From assembly GCA_937894355.1 (NCBI GenBank), contig CALCRD010000112.1:1-5204 (forward strand): 5,204 nt of DNA, in the 5' to 3' direction. How positions within the stretch are numbered: the first letter of the stretch is position 1; each line of letters begins with the position of its first letter. The translations under genes were made by a program, and so were the position numbers. Shown piece by piece: positions 1 to 5,204 of the stretch. Source of the DNA: an uncultured Bacillus sp. (lineage in GTDB: Bacteria > Bacillota > Bacilli > Bacillales > Cytobacillaceae). Under the pieces are notes generated by a model. That model was given only the letters and a program-made list of their open reading frames with translations, did no database searches and was not told where the DNA came from.

Positions 1-2
1 CT

Positions 3-47
3 GCTCTTATTAATATCTTATGGAAAAGGTGGCGATATAGTGCCTGA
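3..47 (+). CDS. Possible 3' end of an upstream gene (partial)
   Basis: The frame starting at base 3 is open from the window edge and reads ALINILWKRWRYSA before a TGA stop. A short, Trp/Arg-rich end after a hydrophobic stretch would fit the cytoplasmic C-terminus of a membrane protein. Frame 1 is also open to a TAG at 49-51 (ending GGDIVPD), so the true frame cannot be decided from so few codons. No terminator-like hairpin follows either stop, and no minus-strand ATG lies in this stretch. I do not recognise a family; this may simply be non-coding DNA. Confidence 0.2.
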   Translation, partial: ALINILWKRWRYSA

Positions 48-167
48 TTAGAAACGGATTGGGAAAAATAATACCAAAGTAGGCAAGTGTATGAAAAAAG
101 GAGTTTGACAGAAAATGTCGAATTATCTTCCTAAATAAAGTTTCGATTGAAAGGAACGGATGAGATA
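48..167 (+). promoter_or_regulatory. Leader region of the Crp/Fnr-type regulator gene
   Basis: This AT-rich stretch should hold the regulator's promoter. A perfect -35 consensus, TTGACA, lies at 105-110. The best -10-like hexamer after it, TATCTT at 124-129, is only 13 bases away, and nothing good sits at 17 bases, so the promoter assignment is weak. TTGACA also forms the left half of an imperfect dyad with TGTCGAA (116-122) across five bases, which could be an operator. A second ribosome-binding-like sequence (AAAGGAG, 97-103) precedes a seven-codon mini-ORF at 115-138. These readings compete: if transcription starts downstream of 110, the mini-ORF's ribosome binding site would not be in the message. 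Confidence 0.35.
151..157 (+). promoter_or_regulatory. Ribosome binding site deciding the regulator start
   Basis: AAGGAAC at 151-157 matches the first five bases of the AAGGAGG consensus and leaves ten bases to the ATG at 168. The alternative in-frame TTG at 147 lies upstream of this site and has no purine-rich sequence at a useful distance. This favours the ATG at 168 over the TTG, shortening the open frame by seven codons. Confidence 0.6.
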
Positions 168-884
168 ATGGTCAAAGATGGGATTATCGTATTGGGTGGT
201 GCTCATAAGTTGCCTGTTAATGATATTCGTTTTATTGAAGAATATATTCCTTTTTATGGAAAGCTACACCTCGGTGAACAAGAACTCTTAATGAGTTCAA
301 TAACTTGGCAGGTTATAAACAAAGGTGAAAAGATTTCCAAACAAACGGATAAGTGCAGTGGGTTAGTTTTGGTCAAACAAGGAAGGATTAGAGCGTATAT
401 CATGTCAGAGGATGGGAGAGAAATAACTCTTTTTAGACTGAGTGAGAAAGATATTTGTTTATTGTCTGCATTTTGTTTATTTGATAATCTAGATTTTACT
501 GTGCATTTTGCTGTTGAAAAGGAAAGTATAATCTATAAAATCCCTGCCACGGTATTTGAAGAAATCAGTGCTTACAATATTTATGTAAAAGAATATATGC
601 TTGAAACAATGGCTTCGCGATTTGCTGGTGCCATGTGGGTTATGGAACAGGTCGTTTTTGGCAGTTTATCAAAGCGTGTTTCCTCTTTTATATTAGAACA
701 AGCTGAGTTTGAAGACAGCCTAACATTAACAATTACTCATGAGGAGATTGCTAAAAATATAGGTTCTGCCCGTGAGGTTGTAAGTAGAATGTTGAAGCAT
801 ATGGAAAGTGAACAAATCATTAACATGGCTCGAGGAACAATCTTCGTGAATAATATTGAAAAACTAAAAGAATTAGCAAAGTAA
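168..884 (+). CDS. Crp/Fnr-family transcriptional regulator
   Basis: This is a 238-residue DNA-binding regulator with the two-part Crp/Fnr build. Residues about 30-135 form the cyclic-nucleotide-binding-like beta barrel, with the typical GLVLVKQGRIRAYIMSEDGRE stretch interrupted by no insertion and the segment DICLLSAFC around 96-103. Residues about 136-165 are the long dimer helix. Residues about 166-235 are the winged helix-turn-helix, with THEEIAKNIGSAREVVSRML at 190-209; the E203/S206/R207 pattern is the base-contacting signature of the FNR side of the superfamily. Length is normal for the family. It has only three cysteines (C63, C97, C103), all in the barrel, and lacks both the N-terminal cluster of E. 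coli FNR and the C-terminal cysteines of Bacillus Fnr, so an oxygen-sensing 4Fe-4S cluster is unlikely. The effector is unknown. The start at ATG 168 is chosen on its ribosome binding site. The gene converges on the large oxidoreductase gene, and whether it controls that gene is inference only. Confidence 0.92.
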   Translation: MVKDGIIVLGGAHKLPVNDIRFIEEYIPFYGKLHLGEQELLMSSITWQVINKGEKISKQTDKCSGLVLVKQGRIRAYIMSEDGREITLFRLSEKDICLLSAFCLFDNLDFTVHFAVEKESIIYKIPATVFEEISAYNIYVKEYMLETMASRFAGAMWVMEQVVFGSLSKRVSSFILEQAEFEDSLTLTITHEEIAKNIGSAREVVSRMLKHMESEQIINMARGTIFVNNIEKLKELAK

Positions 885-918
885 AAAGATGATGGCATTA
901 AAACCATCATCTTTTTAC
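881..918. terminator. Bidirectional intrinsic terminator between convergent genes
   Basis: The left arm GTAAAAAGATGATGG (881-895) and the right arm CCATCATCTTTTTAC (904-918) pair perfectly over 15 bp around an eight-base loop (896-903). The arm ends carry A5 and T5, so either strand gives a G+C-containing stem followed by a U tract. The regulator's TAA stop (882-884) lies inside the left arm. The minus-strand oxidoreductase gene ends at 1007, with no better hairpin in the 88 bases between, so this element probably ends both transcripts. Confidence 0.9.
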
Positions 919-1006
919 AACAAAATAATACTTTCAAGTAGATCTGTAGCCATTTTTTATTGCCACAGGCAAGTGAAGAATTCCTCTTAAATTAATTGGG
1001 TTCTGT

Positions 1007-4000
1007 TTAAAGCTCTGTTCTAATATACTCAATCATTCTTGGTGTAATGTACGGAATAATTAGTGGAAGCATGTTTGGCATTAACGCATCCATCGTTTTT
1101 GGAAGCAAATCGGGCAGCAGTTGTTCCATGTCATCCGGAAGTGGTCCGACTCTTCGTGATACTTCAACCAACATGTCTGGCATCACCCTCGGCATAATAT
1201 CCGGAACCAATTTAGGCATTAAGGTCGGCATCATTTTTGTCATTACACTTAACCCCCCTGGTGTATGTTTCATCGTTTTCATCATTGGCACCATACCAGC
1301 TGGCATGTTTTCCATCATCGGTTTGAAAAGAGAAGCCATTATATCTGCTAAAACCTCGGGTTTCATTAAAACAATGAATTTTTCAAAATACCCCCACATC
1401 TCCATTGAGTAATCCGTTTTATCTTCGATATGATAACCGAGGCCTTCCATGACAAAACGGGCCAGGTCAGATATCTGTAGACCAAGATTATTTTTACTAT
1501 TTGAATCTCTAAGCTGTACCTGGCAGCATGGACATAAAGTCACAACTGTATTAGCTTTTACATCGACTGCCTCCTGCAAGCGCATTCCACCAAGCTTTGG
1601 AGCGACGGGCATTTCACCGATTAAAGTAAGGACGGAGCCGCAACAGTAACCTTCTTCACGATTATGTTCCATTTCGACAAAATCAACACCAGGAATCGCT
1701 TTTAACAATTCTCTTGGAGGTTCGTATATTCCTTGAGCTCTGCCGGCATGACAAGAATCGTGAAAGGTAACCCGACCATTGACCACATGGTCAAAATTCA
1801 GATTTCCAGCTTTAATGGCATCAACGGCAATCTCCGAATAATGCTTTACTTCAAAATCGTATTCAATTCCTTTTTTTGCGGCCAATTCTGCATACAATTC
1901 CTTCCAGACTAAACCACAGGCAGGACATGAAGTGACAATCGTTTTAGCCCCGCGTCTTTTTGCCTCGACAACATTGTGTTCGAAAATTTCCTCAAAGACA
2001 TCCCATTTCCCTGCTACTTTCATGGGTATTCCACAGCAAGCTTCGTCATTGCCCATATAGGTAAACTCAATCCCGGCCTGGTCTAGTAATCTGACAGTAG
2101 CTTCAGCTACATCAGTATTAACAAAAGAGGCAGTACATCCGGCAAAATATAAAACGCCAGCCTTGTCCTTGATTTTCTCCTTAATGTCGTCTGGTACCCA
2201 ATTAGCTCGTTTTTCTTTCTTTCCAGCCCAAATATTTCGTTCACCGCGAAGGGAAGCAGCCATCATTTCAAAAGGCGGGAAGGTCATTCGTTTTTCCTCG
2301 TCAATGAGGGTTCCCCGTAACTCCATCCAATTATGCTCGACGGGAATGTCTAACTGGCAGCGTGTATTGCATACTTCACATGTTGTACAAAGTAAGAAGT
2401 TCCCAACCGTTTCGGGATTGAATTTTTCTCTTCCGGCGATAACTTCACGAATATAATGGTATTTTCCACGGGGAGATTGTGATTCCCAGCCTCTACCGGC
2501 AAATTGCTCACAAGTCGAGACACAATATCCGCAACGGGAGCAAGCTGTGGCAAAGTAGGCGACATCACTAGGGATTCCCTTTTTCTTCCCATCCTTTACG
2601 GCATCTCCAAAAGGGGCTGTTGCTGCGTTCGCAAACGGGCGGATAACAGGTTCGAGAGTCGACGCCGTCCCCATTAGCGTATCAATCATACCGTTTCCTA
2701 AAACCTTATTTGGATTAAATAAATTGTTCGGGTCAATCCCATGTTTATAGGATTTTACCTTTTTAAACCTTTCAGACCCCAAAACATTTTTTGCTTCCCG
2801 ACGGAAGTATAGACCTGTAGCATAGGCTGATCCTCCGTGTTTTTTTGCTATTTCGATGACCGACAACGACAAAGCGAAAGCCATGTTAAAAGCAAAGGTC
2901 CGTTCATCATGAGGAATAAATCCAAGCAAAATCACTTTTTCTCCCTTAGCAGCCATTCCTTCAAGAACAAAGGGGTGTTTGATTTTGGTATCAATTTCAG
3001 AAAGAACTGTAGCCAAACTTTTTAATGGTACGACGACTTCAGTAGGAATGATGGAGGGGCCGATTCGCTTAAACCGCATCGGTCTAAATCGCTCCTCCCA
3101 TTCATGCTCCGCTGTTTCTTCAGAAAGCTCCGTTCCACCACTTTCTTTAACAATCTTTGTTAATTTATTGTCAATTACCGAATGTCTTGATTCTGGGTAA
3201 GCCACAACAAGAACAAACGTCTCCGGTATTTCAGGTTCAGGACGTTGGCCCTTTTCTTCATAGGGATGACCATGTCGATGTGGCAGTCTTTTTTTTAGCT
3301 TCATCGATTCGGGATTTAAAAAGGTGAGCGACCAAATTGGTAATTTTCCTTCAAAAATAGCCAGTAAAGCTGCTTCAATCGACTGATTGTTTGGAAACGA
3401 AATTAATCGATGAATTTCAGGCTCCAATTTCCTTACTTTCAGTGAAATCTCGGTAATAATTCCGGTGATACCCTCCAAATCGGCAATATAAAGCTGAAGT
3501 TCTGCCCCAGAAAATATTTTCAACTCTCCGTTTGGTAAAATTACTTTTGCCTCATGCACATTATCTTTAAACACTCCAAATTCATAACCGCCGAAGCCAG
3601 TTCCACCTTGTGCTAACAAACCGCCAACAGTTGAAGATGGGAGGGATGAGGGATACAAAATGAGATCAAGCCCAACTTTTTTTAATTGTCTCTGCAATTT
3701 TTCCCATATAATCCCGGCCTCAACAGTCACGGTCATTTTCTCTTTATCTATCGTAATGATACGATTCAGACCAGAAAGATCGACTACAATCGCACCTTCC
3801 TCAGGAAGTACACCGCCAAAACCAGAAGTCGACATGCCTCGGGGTACAAGTTTCAAATTTTCCTTGTTTGCTAGGAGTACCAGTTCAATGATTTGTGCTT
3901 CGTTTTCTGGGCGGACAACTCCACCAGGAATTCCCACAGGGAGGAAGGGCTTTACTAACCCAGGAAGTGCCCCAACATCAAAAGAATACATTTTCCGTTC

Positions 4001-4075
4001 CACACGATCCGTTCTTACCCTGTCTTGAAAAATATCAAATAATTTTTGTTCGACCCGCTTACTAACAGTTTCCAT
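1007..4075 (-). CDS. Fused FAD-linked oxidase / 4Fe-4S / double CCG-domain oxidoreductase
   Basis: This 1022-residue protein joins in one chain parts that glycolate oxidase carries as separate GlcD and GlcF subunits. Residues about 48-217 are the FAD-binding PCMH-type domain, with PRGMSTSGFGG at 78-88 and PSSLPSSTVGG at 142-152. Residues about 218-460 are the FAD-oxidase C-terminal domain, ending DPNNLFNPNKVL. Two CxxCxxCxxxC motifs (C512/515/518/522 and C563/566/569/573) should hold two 4Fe-4S clusters. Two complete CCG modules follow: C647, C680-C681, C717/C720, and C775, C811-C812, C848/C851. Residues 891-1022 form a Met/Pro-rich tail. It is soluble by sequence, with no signal peptide. Likely role: oxidation of a hydroxy acid or similar substrate at FAD, with electrons leaving through Fe-S to a quinone or carrier. 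The HxGDGNxH metal motif of classical D-2-hydroxyacid dehydrogenases is not visible, so the substrate is unassigned. The start follows GGAGGG by seven bases; an in-frame ATG 28 codons upstream has no such site. Confidence 0.93.
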   Translation of the reverse strand: METVSKRVEQKLFDIFQDRVRTDRVERKMYSFDVGALPGLVKPFLPVGIPGGVVRPENEAQIIELVLLANKENLKLVPRGMSTSGFGGVLPEEGAIVVDLSGLNRIITIDKEKMTVTVEAGIIWEKLQRQLKKVGLDLILYPSSLPSSTVGGLLAQGGTGFGGYEFGVFKDNVHEAKVILPNGELKIFSGAELQLYIADLEGITGIITEISLKVRKLEPEIHRLISFPNNQSIEAALLAIFEGKLPIWSLTFLNPESMKLKKRLPHRHGHPYEEKGQRPEPEIPETFVLVVAYPESRHSVIDNKLTKIVKESGGTELSEETAEHEWEERFRPMRFKRIGPSIIPTEVVVPLKSLATVLSEIDTKIKHPFVLEGMAAKGEKVILLGFIPHDERTFAFNMAFALSLSVIEIAKKHGGSAYATGLYFRREAKNVLGSERFKKVKSYKHGIDPNNLFNPNKVLGNGMIDTLMGTASTLEPVIRPFANAATAPFGDAVKDGKKKGIPSDVAYFATACSRCGYCVSTCEQFAGRGWESQSPRGKYHYIREVIAGREKFNPETVGNFLLCTTCEVCNTRCQLDIPVEHNWMELRGTLIDEEKRMTFPPFEMMAASLRGERNIWAGKKEKRANWVPDDIKEKIKDKAGVLYFAGCTASFVNTDVAEATVRLLDQAGIEFTYMGNDEACCGIPMKVAGKWDVFEEIFEHNVVEAKRRGAKTIVTSCPACGLVWKELYAELAAKKGIEYDFEVKHYSEIAVDAIKAGNLNFDHVVNGRVTFHDSCHAGRAQGIYEPPRELLKAIPGVDFVEMEHNREEGYCCGSVLTLIGEMPVAPKLGGMRLQEAVDVKANTVVTLCPCCQVQLRDSNSKNNLGLQISDLARFVMEGLGYHIEDKTDYSMEMWGYFEKFIVLMKPEVLADIMASLFKPMMENMPAGMVPMMKTMKHTPGGLSVMTKMMPTLMPKLVPDIMPRVMPDMLVEVSRRVGPLPDDMEQLLPDLLPKTMDALMPNMLPLIIPYITPRMIEYIRTEL
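1010..1405 (-). other. Met/Pro-rich C-terminal tail of the oxidoreductase, part of the gene
   Basis: This codes for residues 891-1022. By count it holds 23 methionines and 18 prolines in 132 residues and no cysteine, unlike the rest of the protein. It begins right after the second CCG module and a short linker (YHIEDKTDYS). It starts with a Met/aromatic segment (MEMWGYFEKFIVLMKP), continues with a Met cluster (MPAGMVPMMKTM), and ends in tetrad repeats. It has no stretch that looks like a conventional transmembrane helix, but its hydrophobicity would suit membrane-surface or protein-protein contact. I do not recognise a named domain. Confidence 0.8.
1040..1237 (-). repeat. Tetrad repeat coding region (x-hydrophobic-hydrophobic-Pro)
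   Basis: Residues 947-966 read as five successive four-residue units: KMMP, TLMP, KLVP, DIMP, RVMP. After an interruption of 18 residues, residues 985-1012 read as seven units: QLLP, DLLP, KTMD, ALMP, NMLP, LIIP, YITP; only the third lacks proline. The two blocks are out of phase with each other (P966 to P988 is 22 residues). The repeat is at protein level, because the codons differ between units. Position 1 is polar or small in most units. Confidence 0.8.
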
Positions 4076-4082
4076 ATTAATT

Positions 4083-4088
4083 CCCTCC
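4083..4088 (-). promoter_or_regulatory. Strong ribosome binding site of the oxidoreductase gene
   Basis: On the minus strand this reads GGAGGG, seven bases before the ATG at 4075. Match and spacing are both near ideal for Bacillus-type ribosomes. This fixes the start at the METVSKR methionine and rules out the longer reading frame from 4159. Confidence 0.85.
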
Positions 4089-4302
4089 GAATCAAAATTG
4101 GTCCATTTGTTTAAAGATATTAATCGAAAAAGGATGAATGATCTGTTTGCTTTCATCACTAGTATCGTAAATAATCAAGGTTAAACTCAGTGATGTAGTC
4201 ACATTCGATCATCGATATTGTTACGGTTTTATAAAAAATAGAGAAATGAAGTATTTGTGTTTAGCAACAGCAGAATAGAGGTAATAAAAAAAATCCTTTT
4301 TG

Positions 4303-4316
4303 TTACAGATTTGTAA
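4303..4316. promoter_or_regulatory. Perfect inverted repeat TTACA-N4-TGTAA, possible operator
   Basis: Two five-base half-sites are separated by four bases (GATT). Size and spacing resemble the operators of FNR-side regulators (TTGAT-N4-ATCAA in E. coli FNR), although the half-site differs. It is centred about 170 bases before the acyltransferase start and about 235 before the oxidoreductase start. A chance occurrence in AT-rich DNA is quite possible. Confidence 0.25.
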
Positions 4317-4460
4317 TACCCAAAGAGCGATCATTCAGTTATATTAGATTTTGTGAAATCATTTTTAGACATTTTTTTTTTCTGAAAAATCATGAAAATT
4401 GCCAAAATAATAGAAATAGCCAGTCTGTAGCAGTTTGAATCCTGTTGATAAACAAAATTT

Positions 4461-4476
4461 GGAGGTTTTTTGAGGT
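4461..4476 (+). promoter_or_regulatory. Two overlapping-choice ribosome binding sites before the acyltransferase
   Basis: GGAGG at 4461-4465 is the better match to the 16S tail but lies 14 bases from the ATG at 4480. GAGGT at 4472-4476 is weaker and only three bases from it. Neither spacing is ideal. An in-frame TGA at 4471-4473 blocks any earlier start, and the family's usual N-terminal motif begins right after this ATG, so the start stands. Confidence 0.5.
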
Positions 4477-4479
4477 ACG

Positions 4480-5204
4480 ATGAAAACTAGGGATGTATAT
4501 TATGACAATGCAAAATTTCTTCTCATTTTTCTTGTAGTGTTTGGTCATTTAATCCAATCATACATTGCAGAAAATAAGTTCATTTTTACATTGTATACCA
4601 CGATTTATTTGTTCCATATGCCAGCATTTATTCTGATTTCCGGTTTTTTTGCTAAAGGATTTCAAAAAAAAGGATTTGTATTAAAGATTACTAAAAAATT
4701 AATTGGACCTTATTTAATTTTTCAAGGAATCTACTCTTTTTATTATTTCTTTATTCATGATCATGGATGGAAAGAATTAGATCCATTGAATCCAAAGTGG
4801 TCATTATGGTTTTTAGTCAGTCTATTTTGTTGGAATATCATGCTGTTTTTGTTTACAAAATGGAAGGTAGGCTTCGGTATCTTTCTTTCAATAACGCTGG
4901 GAATCATTGTCGGGTACTTTGAAGAAATTAACACCTATTTAAGCATGTCTAGAACGATTGTCTTTTTCCCTTTGTTTTTAATAGGTTATTATTTTAAAAA
5001 GGAATATTTTGAGAAACTGATTGAGAATAAAATGAAGATTGTTTCGGTTGCTATTTTCGGGTCAATGGTCATCTTTTTTTATTATCTTCCTGAATTTGAC
5101 TATAAATGGCTATTTGGTTCCGAGCCCTATGATGATCTTCATAATTCTGGAATAAATGGTGGAATTGTTCGTATTGGAGTGTATACTTTAACCATTCTTG
5201 CTAC
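4480..5204 (+). CDS. Acyltransferase-3 family membrane protein (partial, 3' end missing)
   Basis: The frame is open from ATG 4480 to the window edge, giving 241 codons of a polytopic membrane protein. The N-terminus (RDVYYDNAKFLLIFLVVFGH, residues 4-23) matches the family pattern of a charged start, then Asp, then a first membrane helix with GH at 22-23, the His being the proposed catalytic residue. LFHMPAFILISGFFAKG (44-60) is the second conserved block, with the SGF motif. SRTIVFFPLFLIGYYFKKE (157-175) is the third. I count about eight hydrophobic segments: roughly 12-30, 34-57, 76-93, 107-126, 130-147, 159-172, 185-203 and 228 onward. Members move acyl groups onto extracytoplasmic sugars or polymers; some Bacillus members such as YkrP are uncharacterised. 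The substrate here is unknown. About a third of a typical-length protein is probably missing. It is divergent from the oxidoreductase gene, with no evident link. Confidence 0.88.
   Translation, partial: MKTRDVYYDNAKFLLIFLVVFGHLIQSYIAENKFIFTLYTTIYLFHMPAFILISGFFAKGFQKKGFVLKITKKLIGPYLIFQGIYSFYYFFIHDHGWKELDPLNPKWSLWFLVSLFCWNIMLFLFTKWKVGFGIFLSITLGIIVGYFEEINTYLSMSRTIVFFPLFLIGYYFKKEYFEKLIENKMKIVSVAIFGSMVIFFYYLPEFDYKWLFGSEPYDDLHNSGINGGIVRIGVYTLTILA

Larger units (their letters stand above)
4076..4479. promoter_or_regulatory. Divergent intergenic region between oxidoreductase and acyltransferase genes
   Basis: This 404-bp AT-rich gap has no convincing gene on either strand and must carry the promoters of both flanking genes. 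I found no -35/-10 pair with good match and spacing on either strand, so no promoter is assigned. Structured elements seen are: AGTGATGTAGTCACA at 4189-4203, an approximate Crp/Fnr-type palindrome with a five-base centre; CATCACT at 4154-4160, inverted relative to AGTGATG at 4189-4195; a perfect TTACA-N4-TGTAA dyad at 4303-4316; a weak AT-rich hairpin GATTT/AAATC at 4347-4360; and a run of ten T at 4372-4381. Any regulatory use is inference. Confidence 0.5.

Noticed and set aside
147..167. TTG start adding seven residues to the regulator
   Set aside because: There is no Shine-Dalgarno-like sequence upstream of it. The AAGGA site lies downstream of the TTG and serves the ATG at 168.
737..937. 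Minus-strand 66-codon frame over the regulator's end
   Set aside because: It is antisense to the helix-turn-helix coding region and runs through the terminator; no ribosome binding site or recognisable motif.
960..972. Short hairpin TTGCC-ACA-GGCAA as a terminator for the oxidoreductase
   Set aside because: On the minus strand, the direction of that gene, it is followed by an A run rather than a U run; on the plus strand the T run precedes it. The stem is only 5 bp. The hairpin at 881-918 is far better.
1047..1412. Plus-strand 121-codon frame rich in Gly, Ile and Ser
   Set aside because: It is antisense to the Met/Pro tetrad tail. Its repetitive look mirrors the repeat codons on the other strand, and it shows no family resemblance.
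3660..4028. Plus-strand 122-codon frame inside the oxidoreductase gene
   Set aside because: It is the shadow of the FAD-binding domain on the other strand, Ser/Arg/Pro-rich with no recognisable family. The opposite frame has clear conserved motifs.
4076..4159. 28-codon N-terminal extension of the oxidoreductase from an ATG at 4159
   Set aside because: No ribosome binding site precedes that ATG at useful distance, whereas GGAGGG sits seven bases before the ATG at 4075. The extra residues do not resemble the family's N-terminus or a signal peptide.
4347..4381. Weak hairpin followed by T-rich DNA as a terminator
   Set aside because: The stem is five bp, mostly A-T, and no gene on the plus strand ends just upstream, so there is nothing for it to terminate.

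Overview
This window looks like chromosomal DNA of a low-GC Gram-positive bacterium, most likely a Bacillaceae member. The evidence is strong AGGAGG-type ribosome binding sites, AT-rich intergenic DNA, an intrinsic terminator with a U tract, and the protein families present. I cannot name the species.

Layout from left to right: (1) positions 1-146 are mostly non-coding leader DNA, perhaps with the last few codons of an upstream gene. (2) A complete plus-strand gene (168-884) encodes a 238-residue Crp/Fnr-family regulator that lacks the iron-sulfur cysteines of true FNR. (3) A perfect 15-bp hairpin (881-918) overlaps that gene's stop codon and should terminate transcription from both sides, because the next gene converges on it. 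(4) A large minus-strand gene (4075 down to 1007) encodes a 1022-residue single-chain redox enzyme: FAD-linked oxidase, then two 4Fe-4S clusters, then two CCG (HdrB/GlcF-type) modules, then a Met/Pro-rich C-terminal tail. (5) A 404-bp AT-rich region (4076-4479) separates it from (6) a divergent plus-strand gene for an acyltransferase-3 type membrane protein, which runs off the right edge.

The centrepiece is the fused oxidoreductase. It combines in one chain the FAD part and the iron-sulfur part that are separate subunits (GlcD and GlcF) in glycolate oxidase. It probably takes electrons from an organic substrate at FAD and passes them through the Fe-S/CCG half to a membrane or soluble acceptor. 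Two things stand out. The HxGDGNxH-type metal motif of classical 2-hydroxyacid dehydrogenases of this fold is not visible, so the substrate is open. The last about 130 residues form an unusual tail with runs of four-residue x-hydrophobic-hydrophobic-Pro units, very rich in methionine, which none of the recognised domains explains.

The three genes are not an operon: the regulator and oxidoreductase are convergent, and the oxidoreductase and acyltransferase are divergent. A functional link between them is possible but not shown. I saw no mobile element, CRISPR array, tRNA or rRNA.
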